Shown: positions 14,756-24,578, counted from the stretch's first letter. The stretch: 64,000 nt of DNA from Clostridia bacterium (GCA_017938695.1 JAGBBA010000047.1:1-64000), one strand, 5' to 3'. Notes: generated by a model from the letters alone, not told the origin. Program-made: numbers and translations.

Positions 14756-15939
14756 TGCGCGAGATATACATCAAAAACGGTGCGCAGCGCGAGCTCGCCC
14801 TGGTGGAAGACGGCAAGCTGTGCGAATACCTGCTGGATGAAACCGGCGATGCCAGCACAGAGGCCATTTATCTGGGCAAAGTGGAACGCATTGTGCCCGG
14901 CATGAAAGCCGCCTTTGTGGACATCGGCCAGGAAAAGAACGGCTTTTTGCCCCTGGACGAGCGCAGCCAGACGGCGGCGGTCACCAAGCTGCAAACCGGC
15001 GACCGGGTGCTGGTGCAAATCAAGAAGACTGCCCAGGGGAGCAAAGGTGCATTCCTGACCAGAGATGTCACACTTTGCGGCCAGCAGGTGATTCTGATGC
15101 CGATGAACCGGTATATCGGCGTGTCTTCACGCATTGAAAATGAGGACACTCGCAAGCAGCTGGTCGCCTTGGGCAAGGGGATTGCCGACGGGCAGTTCGG
15201 CTTGATCCTCCGACACGGGGCAGCGGAAGCCAGCGAGCAGGATATCCGCAATGAGGTGGATGAACTGACATCCGTCTGGACAGAAATTCAGCATCGGGCT
15301 CCCACGGCCCATGCACCGTCGCTGGTGCATCGTCCGCGCACGGAGCTGGACAGCCTGCTGGACGATTATCAGCCCAGGGGCATCGACCGGATCGTGACCA
15401 ACGATGCTGCATTGGCAAAAACGCTGGAGCACATTGCACCGGTGACCATCGCCAAGGATGAAATGATGACCATTGCCCGGCTGGATCATCAGCGCGACAA
15501 GGCGTTGCAGCGGCATGTGTGGCTGGACAGCGGCGCATCGCTGGTGATTGACCCCTGCGAAGCCATGACGGTGATCGACGTGAACACCGCAAAATTCACC
15601 GGCAAGCGCGACCTGGAGCAGACGATCCTCAAGACGAACCTGGAGGCCTGCAAGGAGATTGCGCGGCAGATCAGGCTTCGGAATTTGGCCGGTATCATAC
15701 TGATCGACATGATCGACATGGAAGCTGAGGAACATCGCCAGCAGGTACTGGACGCCCTGCACGACGCCTTGAAGGCAGACCGTGTAAAAACCGTGGTGCA
15801 TGGCTTTACCTCACTGGGGCTGATCGAAATGACCAGGAAGAAGAGCCGGGCTACGCTGCGCGACGTGTGGACGCGCCCGTGCCGTGCATGCCGAGGCAGC
15901 GGAAGGGAAAACCAAACCGAGGAGGAACAACATGGCTGA
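14755..15939 (+). CDS. rng: Ribonuclease G
   Basis: Predicted 394 residues, the compact RNase G form. It has the S1-like RNA-binding domain (YLGKVERIVPGMKAAFVDIGQEKNGFL), an RNase H-like/DNase I-like catalytic core with the metal-binding aspartates in VIDVNTAKFTG (about 272) and IDMIDM (about 315), and the Zn-link CRACRGSG near the C-terminus. It cleaves single-stranded RNA endonucleolytically in rRNA maturation and mRNA decay. The ATG at 14755 overlaps the previous stop codon (TGATG). Its end overlaps miaB by eight bases. It lacks the long C-terminal scaffold of RNase E. Confidence 0.93.
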   Translation: MREIYIKNGAQRELALVEDGKLCEYLLDETGDASTEAIYLGKVERIVPGMKAAFVDIGQEKNGFLPLDERSQTAAVTKLQTGDRVLVQIKKTAQGSKGAFLTRDVTLCGQQVILMPMNRYIGVSSRIENEDTRKQLVALGKGIADGQFGLILRHGAAEASEQDIRNEVDELTSVWTEIQHRAPTAHAPSLVHRPRTELDSLLDDYQPRGIDRIVTNDAALAKTLEHIAPVTIAKDEMMTIARLDHQRDKALQRHVWLDSGASLVIDPCEAMTVIDVNTAKFTGKRDLEQTILKTNLEACKEIARQIRLRNLAGIILIDMIDMEAEEHRQQVLDALHDALKADRVKTVVHGFTSLGLIEMTRKKSRATLRDVWTRPCRACRGSGRENQTEEEQHG

Positions 15940-17332
15940 TAGAAAGCCTGTGATCATTACGCCGGAACAGCTGGAAGAGCAGCGGCAGTACATGCAGGAG
16001 ATCCGCAGCCTGCCCCATCGTCCCCGCAGCTACTTTGTGGTGACCTACGGCTGCCAGATGAACGCTCACGACAGCGAAATTCTGGCAGGCATGCTCAGCG
16101 ACATGGGCATGGAGGAAGCACCGGACAGGGAGCAGGCGGATTTTGTGATCTTCAACACCTGCTGTGTTCGCGACAACGCCGAGCGTCGTGCCCTGGGCAA
16201 TGTGACCTGGCTGAAGGAAGTGCGCAAGCGCAGCCCCAACTTGATCATTGCTGTCTGCGGCTGCATGATCCAGCAGCCGGGTATGGCTGAAAAGATACTG
16301 AAGCAATATAAGTTTGTGGACCTTGCCTTTGGCACCACCAACCTGTATAAGCTGCCGGAGCTTCTCCACCAGACGCTGAACAGCGACAGGGCCGTGGTAC
16401 AGGTTGAGGATGAGGACACCATTGCTGAAGATCTGCCTGTGAAGCGGCTGCGCAAAGATGCGGCATACATCACCATCATGTACGGCTGCGACAACTTCTG
16501 CTCCTACTGCATTGTGCCCTATGTCCGCGGCCGTGAACGTAGCCGCGAGATGGAAGCCATTCTGGCAGAGGCACAGCAGCTGAAGGACAGCGGCGTGAAG
16601 GAGATCATGCTGCTGGGCCAGAACGTGAACTCCTACGGCAAGGGGCTGGAAGGCCATGTGACCTTCGCAGAGCTCCTGCGCCGGCTGGATGACATGGACA
16701 TTCCGCGTATCCGCTTCATGACCAGCCACCCCAAGGATCTGTCGGACGAACTGATCGAGGTGATGGGGAAGAGCAAGCACATCCTGCCCCAGTTCCATCT
16801 GCCGGTGCAGGCAGGCAATGATGCCATCCTGCAGCAGATGAACCGCCGCTACACCCGTGAGCAGTACCTGAACAGGGTGTGTGCGCTGCGGGAGGCGGTG
16901 CCCGGCATTGGCTTGACCACAGATATTATCGTGGGCTTCCCCGGTGAAACCGAGGAACAGTTCCAGGACACCATGTCCCTGGTGAAGGAAGTGGGGTACG
17001 ACTCGGCATTCACCTTCATCTATTCGCCCCGCACTGGCACGAAGGCCGCCGCCATGGAAGGACAGATCCCCGAGGATGTGGCCACCGACCGCATCCAGCG
17101 GCTGATCGCCCTGCAGGAGGAATGCCAGCGCGAGGCCATGAAACGCTTCGTCGGCATGGAGGAAGAAGTGCTGGTGGAAGGCCTGTCACGCCGCAGCAAC
17201 ACGGCGGTGTCCGGAAAGGGCAGGCACGGCGTCAGCATCACACTGCCCGGCAGCGAAAAGGACATCGGCGAGATCATCCGAGTCCGCGTTACTGAAATCA
17301 AAAACAACACACTCATGGCTGAGCGCATTTAA
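15932..17332 (+). CDS. miaB: tRNA-2-methylthio-N6-dimethylallyladenosine synthase MiaB
   Basis: Predicted 466 residues. The N-terminal UPF0004 domain carries the three Cys of the auxiliary cluster (YGCQMNAHDSE, FNTCCVRDNAE, VCGCMIQ). The radical SAM motif CDNFCSYC lies near residue 186, then the family signature VPYVRGRERSR, and a C-terminal TRAM domain. MiaB adds the methylthio group to i6A37 of tRNAs reading UNN codons. MiaA, which makes the i6A substrate, lies downstream at 22393. GAGGAGGAAC precedes the ATG at 15932, which overlaps the end of rng. Confidence 0.96.
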   Translation: MADRKPVIITPEQLEEQRQYMQEIRSLPHRPRSYFVVTYGCQMNAHDSEILAGMLSDMGMEEAPDREQADFVIFNTCCVRDNAERRALGNVTWLKEVRKRSPNLIIAVCGCMIQQPGMAEKILKQYKFVDLAFGTTNLYKLPELLHQTLNSDRAVVQVEDEDTIAEDLPVKRLRKDAAYITIMYGCDNFCSYCIVPYVRGRERSREMEAILAEAQQLKDSGVKEIMLLGQNVNSYGKGLEGHVTFAELLRRLDDMDIPRIRFMTSHPKDLSDELIEVMGKSKHILPQFHLPVQAGNDAILQQMNRRYTREQYLNRVCALREAVPGIGLTTDIIVGFPGETEEQFQDTMSLVKEVGYDSAFTFIYSPRTGTKAAAMEGQIPEDVATDRIQRLIALQEECQREAMKRFVGMEEEVLVEGLSRRSNTAVSGKGRHGVSITLPGSEKDIGEIIRVRVTEIKNNTLMAERI

Positions 17333-17349
17333 GAAAGGAAGTATCATCT

Positions 17350-17766
17350 ATGCAGAATGTTATGCACAAGGCTCAGGAACTGGCTGAGGCGATCCTGGAG
17401 AGCAACGTTTACCAGCGCATGCACGCCGCTGAATTGCAGGTCAATAAGGACGAGGCTGCCGTGAAGGCTGTTTCCGACTTTGTGGAGAAGCGGCAGACGG
17501 TGGAGAATTTGCTGGCTTCCAACAACCTGGATCATGAAGAGCTGGCCAAGGCTGGCAAGGCCATGGAAGAAGCGGAGAAGACCTTGAACGCTGTGCCCCT
17601 GGTGCACGAAATGCAGGAAGCCCGCCAGGAATTCACCCAGATGATGGAGAACGTGAACCGCATCCTGCGCCTGGTGATCACCGGCGAAACGGAAGAAGAA
17701 TGCGACTGCGGCGGCGATTGCGGCGGCTGCAGCGGCTCCTGCTCCACCTGCGGCGGCTGCCACTAA
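17350..17766 (+). CDS. YlbF-family protein with Cys-rich tail
   Basis: 138 residues. Residues 1-110 form the helical YlbF/YmcA (DUF964) fold (AQELAEAILESNVYQRMHAAE, VKAVSDFVEKRQTVENLL, LVHEMQEARQEFTQMMENVNRIL). The last 21 residues hold seven Cys in a Gly-rich setting (CDCGGDCGGC, SGSCSTCGGCH). In Bacillus subtilis, YlbF, YmcA and YaaT form a complex that carries iron-sulfur clusters and influences RNase Y-dependent RNA processing, biofilm formation and sporulation. The position between miaB and mutS is the conserved Firmicutes location. GAAAGGAAG lies ahead of the start. Confidence 0.9.
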   Translation: MQNVMHKAQELAEAILESNVYQRMHAAELQVNKDEAAVKAVSDFVEKRQTVENLLASNNLDHEELAKAGKAMEEAEKTLNAVPLVHEMQEARQEFTQMMENVNRILRLVITGETEEECDCGGDCGGCSGSCSTCGGCH

Positions 17767-17802
17767 TCCACCGATTCCGATACCCAGAAGAGGAGGCCAT
17801 TC

Positions 17803-20409
17803 ATGGCTGGACTTACTTCCATGATGCAGCAGTACTTGAACATCAAGGCTGAGCATAAGGACTGCATTGTGTTTTTCCGCTTGGGCGACTTTTATGAAAT
17901 GTTCTTTGACGACGCCAAAACCGCATCCCGCGAGCTGGAACTGACGCTCACGGGCCGTGACTGCGGTCTGGAGGAACGCGCGCCCATGTGCGGCGTTCCT
18001 TACCATGCCTGCAACACCTATGTGGAGCGGCTCATCGCCAAGGGCTACAAGGTCGCCATCTGCGAACAGCTGGAGGACCCGGCTACCACCAAGGGCCTGG
18101 TGAAGCGCGACGTGGTGCGCATCATCACCGCCGGTACGGTGATCGAACCCACTATGCTGGACGAGCGTACCAACAACTTCCTTTTGTCGGTGTGCTTCAA
18201 CGGCGACAAGGTGGGCCTGGCCCTGGCGGATGTTTCCACGGGCGAATTTTCTGTGCACGAGGTCGACAAGCCGGAAATGAAGCTGGCGGACGAGATCGCC
18301 CGTATTCAGCCCATTGAGATCATCTGCAATGATCTGGTTCGTCTGCGCACCTGCCTGAACCGGGAGGATTCCTCGGCCTCTGAACAGCCACAGACCTGGT
18401 TCCAGTTCCAGAATGCGTCGGAAACGCTGTGCCGTCATTTTGAATTGAATGACCTTTCGCCTCTGGGCTTAAACGAGGAATACCGCATCGCAGCCTGTGC
18501 AGCAGGTGCGCTGATGCGCTACCTCAGCGAAACGCAGAAGAACTCCCTGGAACACATTACGGAGCTGCGCATTTACCAGGGCAGCGAAACCATGCTCCTG
18601 GACCGCAACACCCGCCGTAACCTGGAACTGACGGAGTCCCTCCGCAGCCGTTCCAGAAAGGGTTCGCTGCTCTGGCTGCTGGACAAGACCTCTACTGCCA
18701 TGGGCGGCCGACTGCTGAGATCCTGGATCGAGCAGCCGCTGATCAACCGGGATAAGATCCTGCGCCGCCTGGATGCCGTGGAGGAATTTACCGATCAGCA
18801 TGTGCTGACCATGACCCTGGCGGAAGAGCTGCAGAACGTATACGACATCGAACGACTGCTGAGCAAGGTGGCCTATAAGAGCATCAACGCCCGCGACTGC
18901 CTTGCCCTGGGCACTTCATTGAGCCATGTGCCCGGCATCAGGCAGCTGCTGGCCAATGCCAAATGCCAGGCGGTTCGGGATATCTGCGCCCAGCTTGATC
19001 CCCTGGAGGAGCTGACGGAGCTGCTGCAGCGGGCCATCAACCCGGATGCACCCATCACCATCAGCGAGGGTAATATCATCAGCAACGGCTATTCAGCCCT
19101 GTTGGACGAATACCGCGAAGCCTCTGCCAACGGCAAGCAGTGGATCCTGGAACTGGAGCAGAAGGAGAGGGAAGAAACAGGCATCAAGAACCTGCGCATT
19201 CCCTACAACAAGATTTTCGGCTACTGTATCGAGGTGACCAAGTCCTATTACGAGCTGGTGCCCCTGCGGTACCAGCGGCGGCAGACCCTGGCCAACTGTG
19301 AACGCTATGTGACCCCCGAGCTCAAGGAGATCGAGCGGAAGATCGTCGGCGCGCAGGAGCAGTCTGTGCGGCTGGAGCTGGAATTGTTCGGCGAGATCCG
19401 TGAGAAGATCGCAGAGCAGATCAGCCGCATCCAGCGCACGGCCATGGCTTTGAAGGAACTGGATGCGCTGCTTTCCCTGGCACGGGTAGCGGTAGCCAAC
19501 CACTATGTTCGTCCGGAGATCACCGAAGACGGTACGCTGGACATTGTGGAAGGCCGTCATCCTGTGGTGGAACAGACCATGCAGGACGGTGGCTTTGTGC
19601 CCAACGATACCCACATGAACGGCGACGGTCAGCGCATGCTGATCATCACGGGCCCCAACATGGCCGGTAAGAGCACCTACATGCGCCAGGTAGCACTCAT
19701 CAGCCTGATGGCACACATCGGCTGCTTTGTGCCTGCGAGGGAAGCAAGGATCCCGATTATCGACCGCATTTTCACCCGCGTGGGTGCCTCGGACGACCTG
19801 GCCAGCGGCCAGTCCACCTTCATGGTGGAAATGTCCGAAACGGCGTATATCCTGCGCAATGCTACGGCCAAGTCGCTGGTGATTCTGGATGAGATTGGCC
19901 GCGGCACCAGCACCTTTGACGGCCTGTCCATTGCCTGGGCCGTGGTGGAACACCTGTGCGACAAGAGCAAGGTGGGCGCAAAGACGCTCTTTGCCACCCA
20001 CTATCATGAGCTGTCCGAGCTGGAGGGCCATATCGAGGGCGTGGAAAACTACTGCATCTCGGTGAAGGAGCATGGCGAGGACGTGATTTTCCTGCGCAAG
20101 ATCGTCCGCGGGGGCGCAGACAAGAGCTTCGGCGTTCATGTGGCCCGGCTGGCAGGCGTGCCCCATCCTGTGCTGGTGCGCGCTCATGAGATCCAGGCCC
20201 GCCTGGAAGTGAGCAACATCAACCAGAACACCATCGGCCAGAACATTCTGGAAGACGGCCCGGCCCGTGAAAGCGAGCAGGTGGACATGTTCGACTATGC
20301 CAAGACGGAGATCATCAACGAATTGCAGAACATTGACGTGATGGCCCTGACCCCCATGGATGCCATCAACAAGCTGTTCCTTCTGCGCGAGAAGGCGCGA
20401 AAGCTGTAA
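17803..20409 (+). CDS. mutS: DNA mismatch repair protein MutS
   Basis: 868 residues, full length. The N-terminal mismatch-recognition domain carries the wedge motif in LGDFYEMFFDDA (Phe-x-Glu, about 30-36). The connector, core and clamp domains follow; the ATPase has Walker A GPNMAGKST (about 617), Walker B LVILDEIGRGTSTFDGLS and the signature THYHELSELE. It detects base mismatches and recruits MutL. GAGGAGGCC is ahead of the ATG. mutL follows 15 bases later. Confidence 0.97.
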   Translation: MAGLTSMMQQYLNIKAEHKDCIVFFRLGDFYEMFFDDAKTASRELELTLTGRDCGLEERAPMCGVPYHACNTYVERLIAKGYKVAICEQLEDPATTKGLVKRDVVRIITAGTVIEPTMLDERTNNFLLSVCFNGDKVGLALADVSTGEFSVHEVDKPEMKLADEIARIQPIEIICNDLVRLRTCLNREDSSASEQPQTWFQFQNASETLCRHFELNDLSPLGLNEEYRIAACAAGALMRYLSETQKNSLEHITELRIYQGSETMLLDRNTRRNLELTESLRSRSRKGSLLWLLDKTSTAMGGRLLRSWIEQPLINRDKILRRLDAVEEFTDQHVLTMTLAEELQNVYDIERLLSKVAYKSINARDCLALGTSLSHVPGIRQLLANAKCQAVRDICAQLDPLEELTELLQRAINPDAPITISEGNIISNGYSALLDEYREASANGKQWILELEQKEREETGIKNLRIPYNKIFGYCIEVTKSYYELVPLRYQRRQTLANCERYVTPELKEIERKIVGAQEQSVRLELELFGEIREKIAEQISRIQRTAMALKELDALLSLARVAVANHYVRPEITEDGTLDIVEGRHPVVEQTMQDGGFVPNDTHMNGDGQRMLIITGPNMAGKSTYMRQVALISLMAHIGCFVPAREARIPIIDRIFTRVGASDDLASGQSTFMVEMSETAYILRNATAKSLVILDEIGRGTSTFDGLSIAWAVVEHLCDKSKVGAKTLFATHYHELSELEGHIEGVENYCISVKEHGEDVIFLRKIVRGGADKSFGVHVARLAGVPHPVLVRAHEIQARLEVSNINQNTIGQNILEDGPARESEQVDMFDYAKTEIINELQNIDVMALTPMDAINKLFLLREKARKL

Positions 20410-20424
20410 GAGAGGAGGCTGCCC

Positions 20425-22383
20425 ATGGCAAAGATTCAACTGCTTGCAGACGAGGTCATAGGTAAGATCGCTGCCGGCGAAGTGGTGGAGCGGCCCTCTG
20501 CTGCCATCAAGGAACTGGTGGAAAACAGCCTGGACGCCGGTGCCAGCGCGGTAACGGTGGAGATCCGCGACGGCGGTATCAGCTACTTTCGCGTGACGGA
20601 TAACGGCAGCGGCATACCTTCCGGGGATATACGCATGGCCTTTGAGCGGCATGCCACCAGCAAGATCACCAAAGCACAGGATCTGCACTCCATTGCCACC
20701 TTGGGCTTCCGTGGTGAAGCACTGGCCTCCATTGCAGCGGTGAGCCATGTGACCTGCACCACCCGTACCAAGCAGGATGCCAGCGGCATCAAGGTGCAGA
20801 ACGACGGAGGACGGATTACCTCCATTGAGGAAGCGGCCTGCCCTGAGGGCACCACCTTTGTGGTGCGTGACCTGTTCTACAATACGCCTGTACGCCTGAA
20901 GTTCCTGAAGAAGCCCGCAACAGAAGCCGGCTTTGTATCCGACCTGATGATGCGGCTGATCCTGTCCAGGCCGGATGTGTCCTTCCGCTACATCAGTCAG
21001 GGAAAGACGCTGTACCATTCCGCCGGTGACGGCAAGCTGGAATCCGCGGTGTTCAGCATCTACGGCAGTGAAATGCTGCGAAGCATGCGCAAGGTGGAAG
21101 GCAATCAGAGCGGCGTGATGATCAAGGGCTTTGTGGGCATTGGCGAAAGTGCGCGAGGCAACCGCGGCCATCAGTCCTTTTTCATCAATGGACGATATAT
21201 GAAGAGCAACATCCTTTCTGCCGCCGTGGAAAGCGCATGCCGAGAGCGTGTGATGATCGGCAAGTTCCCGTCTTGCGTGCTGCACCTGACCATGCCCTAT
21301 GAAACCGTGGACGTGAACGTGCATCCCAACAAGCTGGAAGTCCGCTTCCAGAATGAAACGGCACTGTTTGCCGCTGTGGAAGCCATTGTGCAGGATGCAC
21401 TGGTGGAGCGCGATGCCCTGCAGCGTCCTGCGGAGATCAAGCTGACGCCGGAAAAACCGGCTGTTACGCCTGTCCAGGTTGTGCGGCAAACGGTGACACC
21501 GGTGCAGGAGAAGCCAGCTACTGTAACGCAAGTGCGGCAAGTGCCGACGACAGTTCCGTCTGTTCAGCCCAAGGCACCGATCCCGGAGCTGCCTCAGAAG
21601 GTAGCAATGGTCACTGCCGTGCAGCCCATGCGTCCGCCTGTGCCTGCGCCCCAGCCTGCAGTGCTCCGGGAGCCCGTCAAGGGTTGGGACGACAAGCCTG
21701 TTGTTAAGCCTGAAAACCGACCTGAGTCGGTACCGAGCGAGAAGAAACCGCAGGTCGCTTTTAAGGAACCGGAAGCAGAGCAGGTACCGTCCTTCCTGCC
21801 GGATGCCCCCAAGCCCTTGAAGCTGCTGGGCGTGGCGTTCAACACCTTTATTCTGGTGGAGTATGAGGATCACCTGCTGATGATCGACCAGCATGCCGTC
21901 CATGAGCGGCTGCTGTTTGACCGGCTGATGAAGGCCTATGACCAGCATGAAGCCGGGCAGGAGCTGCTGATCCCCATGATCGTTACGGTCACACGGCGCG
22001 AGCAGGAGCTGCTAATGGAAAACCGCGATATGCTGGAGCGCATCGGCCTGGATGTGGAGCCCTTCGGCGACCAGGAAATGGCCATTCGGTCGATTCCGAT
22101 GATCTTGGGCAATCCCCAGGCGAAGGACTTTCTGCATGATATCCTGGAGCAGCTGGAAAGCGAGCGCGGCACCATTTCCATGGAAAAGCGCAGAGCGTCC
22201 ATCCTGCAACTTGCCTGCAAAAAGGCAGTCAAGGGTGGCGATGCCCTGTCGGAAGATGAAATCCGCCACCTGGTCACCCAGATGATCGATCAGAAGGTGA
22301 CGCCCACCTGTCCCCATGGCCGTCCGCTGGTGATTTCCCTAAGCCATCAGGAGCTGGACAAGCGTTTCAAGCGCATTCAGTAA
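20425..22383 (+). CDS. mutL: DNA mismatch repair endonuclease MutL
   Basis: 652 residues. The GHKL ATPase has IAAGEVVERPSAAIKELVEN, DNGSGI and ATSKI/LGFRGEAL. A Pro/Val/Gln-rich linker (about 345-455) with repeating PVQ/TPVQ/VRQ units separates it from the C-terminal dimerisation domain. That domain has the endonuclease metal motif DQHAVHERLLFD, with Asp where the last Glu of DQHA(X)2E(X)4E is usual, plus ACKKAVKGGDAL and CPHGRP. The nicking activity is expected, since genomes of this group lack MutH. AGAGGAGG precedes the ATG. Confidence 0.96.
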   Translation: MAKIQLLADEVIGKIAAGEVVERPSAAIKELVENSLDAGASAVTVEIRDGGISYFRVTDNGSGIPSGDIRMAFERHATSKITKAQDLHSIATLGFRGEALASIAAVSHVTCTTRTKQDASGIKVQNDGGRITSIEEAACPEGTTFVVRDLFYNTPVRLKFLKKPATEAGFVSDLMMRLILSRPDVSFRYISQGKTLYHSAGDGKLESAVFSIYGSEMLRSMRKVEGNQSGVMIKGFVGIGESARGNRGHQSFFINGRYMKSNILSAAVESACRERVMIGKFPSCVLHLTMPYETVDVNVHPNKLEVRFQNETALFAAVEAIVQDALVERDALQRPAEIKLTPEKPAVTPVQVVRQTVTPVQEKPATVTQVRQVPTTVPSVQPKAPIPELPQKVAMVTAVQPMRPPVPAPQPAVLREPVKGWDDKPVVKPENRPESVPSEKKPQVAFKEPEAEQVPSFLPDAPKPLKLLGVAFNTFILVEYEDHLLMIDQHAVHERLLFDRLMKAYDQHEAGQELLIPMIVTVTRREQELLMENRDMLERIGLDVEPFGDQEMAIRSIPMILGNPQAKDFLHDILEQLESERGTISMEKRRASILQLACKKAVKGGDALSEDEIRHLVTQMIDQKVTPTCPHGRPLVISLSHQELDKRFKRIQ

Positions 22384-22392
22384 GGAGGGGCT

Positions 22393-23325
22393 ATGGAACA
22401 GAAACCGTTCTGCTGGGTGCTGGCTGGTCCGACGGCCAGCGGCAAAACAGCCCTTTCCATTCGCCTGGCCAAGGAGCATAACTGTGAGATCATCTGTATG
22501 GACTCCATGCAGATCTACCGCGGCATGACCATTGGCACGGCCAAACCCACCGCAGAGGAAATGGACGGCGTTCCGCACCATATGGTGGATATTGCTGATC
22601 CTGGTGAACCCTTCAGTGTTGCTCAATATCAGGAAATGGCGGAAAAGGCCGCAGCGGATATCATTGCCAGAGGGAAACAACCGCTGTATGTGGGCGGTAC
22701 GGGCCTGTACCTGCGGGCGTTGCGGCATCCGATGGCCATGGGTATGGTCACGGGGGATGGGACGATCCGTACTGAGCTTGAGCAGATTGCAGAACAGACC
22801 GACGGTCGGTATCTATTGCACAAGCAGCTGCAAGAAATTGATCCGGAAACGGCGGCTCGTCTGCATGTGAACGATGTGCGGCGGGTTGTCAGAGCCCTGG
22901 AAGTGTACCGGCTGACGGGTGTACCGTTTTCGCAGCAGCCTCAGGTGGAAGCCGAGCCACCCTTTGAATACCGCGTTGCTTCGCTGACCATGGATCGAAC
23001 ACTGCTCTATCAGCGGATCGAAAAGCGTGTTGACCTGATGCTGGAAGCAGGCTTAGTGGATGAAGTCCGCCAGCTGCTGGCAGCGGGCGTTCCGGCTGAT
23101 GCTCAGGCACTGAAAGGCTTGGGATACAAGGAACTGATCCCGTATCTCTCTGGCAATTGGACACTGGAAGAAGCGGTATATGAGCTGAAGCTGGGAACAC
23201 GGCACTATGCCAAGCGTCAGCTGACATGGATGCGCCGTGAAGAGGATGTGCTGTGGGTGGATAGCCTGCAGCCGGATGCTTATGAACAACTGGAACACTG
23301 GTTTGTACAAGGAGAAAAGCTATGA
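22393..23325 (+). CDS. miaA: tRNA dimethylallyltransferase MiaA
   Basis: 310 residues. P-loop LAGPTASGKTALS (about 11-23), DSMQIYRGMTIGTAKPT, HHMVDIADP, GGTGLYLRAL, and ALKGLGYKEL, all typical of MiaA. It transfers a dimethylallyl group to A37 of tRNA, the substrate of MiaB encoded upstream. AAGGAGGGGCT precedes the ATG. The stop overlaps the next start (ATGA). Confidence 0.96.
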   Translation: MEQKPFCWVLAGPTASGKTALSIRLAKEHNCEIICMDSMQIYRGMTIGTAKPTAEEMDGVPHHMVDIADPGEPFSVAQYQEMAEKAAADIIARGKQPLYVGGTGLYLRALRHPMAMGMVTGDGTIRTELEQIAEQTDGRYLLHKQLQEIDPETAARLHVNDVRRVVRALEVYRLTGVPFSQQPQVEAEPPFEYRVASLTMDRTLLYQRIEKRVDLMLEAGLVDEVRQLLAAGVPADAQALKGLGYKELIPYLSGNWTLEEAVYELKLGTRHYAKRQLTWMRREEDVLWVDSLQPDAYEQLEHWFVQGEKL

Positions 23326-24578
23326 CTGCCATTGAAGAAAGAATTGCCCGGGCAGAAACTGCATTGAAAGACGTTTTTGCTCGTATTGATGCCATGGAAG
23401 AATGCGGTACCCGCCGGGTGCTGAAGGCTTTCCAGAACCATCAGATCGCGTACCGTCACTTTGCGCCCACTACCGGCTATGGCTACGACGATGTGGGCCG
23501 CGACACCCTGGAGCGTGTGTTTGCCGACTTGTTTGGTACCGAAGCAGCCATGGTTCGTCCGCAGATCGCCAGCGGCACCCATGCCATTGCCCTGTGCCTT
23601 TTCGGCCTGACCTTGCCGGGCGACCACATCCTGTCTGCCACGGGTACGCCCTACGACACGCTGGAGGAGATCATCGGCTGGGACGAAAACAAGACGCCTG
23701 TGGGTTCCTTGAAGGAAATGGGCGTCAGTTACAGCCAGGTGGAGCTCACTGAGGATGGCAGTATTGATGTGGATGCAGTCGACCGTGCCATCCGCCCGGA
23801 AACCAAGCTGGTGATCGCCCAGCGCAGTCGCGGCTACGCCTGGCGTCCTTCGCTGATGCCCCAGGATTTTGCTGCGCTGGCCGATATGCTGCACCGCAAG
23901 CATCCCGGCGTCCGGCTGATGGTGGACAACTGCTACGGCGAGTTCGTTTGCGAGAAGGAACCGACCCACTACGGCGTTGACGTGTGCGTGGGCAGCCTGA
24001 TCAAGAATCCCGGCGGCGGACTGGCCCCCACGGGCGGCTATGTGGTCGGCACCCAGGAGGCGGTGACCCGCATTGCCTATCGGCTGACGGCACCTGGCAT
24101 CGGCCTGGAAGTCGGTTCCTACGCGGCCAGCTATCAGCCCTTCTATCAGGGGTTGTTTATGGCACCGCACACTGTTGCCCAGGCGATCAAAACCGCCTGC
24201 CTGGCAGCCCGCGTGTTTGAAGATCTCGGCATGACCACCACGCCTGCCTCCAACGAGCCCCGGGCGGATATCATCCAGGCCATCCAGATGCGCACGCCGG
24301 AGCGGCTTGTGGCATTCTGCCAGGGCATTCAGATGGCGTCGCCCATCGACAGCATGGCTCTGCCTGAACCCTGGGATATGCCCGGCTATCAGGATCAGGT
24401 GGTTATGGCCGCGGGTACGTTTGTATCCGGTGCCTCGGTGGAACTGAGCGCGGATGCGCCCATGCGCGAACCCTTCACGGCCTATTTGCAGGGTGGATTG
24501 ACCTATGCTCACGGCCGGATCGCTTTGGGGCAGGCATTACAACGCATGATTGACGTGGGTGCGCTGACCATTGAATAA
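23322..24578 (+). CDS. PLP-dependent enzyme of the aluminium-resistance/methionine gamma-lyase-like family
   Basis: 418 residues, fold type I PLP enzyme. Characteristic stretches are HFAPTTGYGYDDVGRDTLE, RPQIASGTHAI, VDNCYGEFVCEKEPT and the PLP-binding Lys in GSLIKNPGGGLAPTGGY (about 225). This is the family named after aluminium resistance (YnbB in Bacillus), often annotated as methionine gamma-lyase-like; its true substrate is unsettled. The gene is ATGA-coupled to miaA, as commonly seen in Firmicutes, and ends at the terminator hairpin at 24593-24629. Confidence 0.9.
   Translation: MTAIEERIARAETALKDVFARIDAMEECGTRRVLKAFQNHQIAYRHFAPTTGYGYDDVGRDTLERVFADLFGTEAAMVRPQIASGTHAIALCLFGLTLPGDHILSATGTPYDTLEEIIGWDENKTPVGSLKEMGVSYSQVELTEDGSIDVDAVDRAIRPETKLVIAQRSRGYAWRPSLMPQDFAALADMLHRKHPGVRLMVDNCYGEFVCEKEPTHYGVDVCVGSLIKNPGGGLAPTGGYVVGTQEAVTRIAYRLTAPGIGLEVGSYAASYQPFYQGLFMAPHTVAQAIKTACLAARVFEDLGMTTTPASNEPRADIIQAIQMRTPERLVAFCQGIQMASPIDSMALPEPWDMPGYQDQVVMAAGTFVSGASVELSADAPMREPFTAYLQGGLTYAHGRIALGQALQRMIDVGALTIE

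Noticed and set aside
19093-21948. 951-codon open frame on the minus strand under mutS-mutL
   Set aside because: It is the reverse shadow of two intact genes with strong codon bias, has no ribosome binding site and reads as His/Leu/Gln-rich nonsense.
23322-24578. Calling the PLP enzyme a true methionine gamma-lyase
   Set aside because: The sequence fits the aluminium-resistance family, for which this activity is only an annotation habit.
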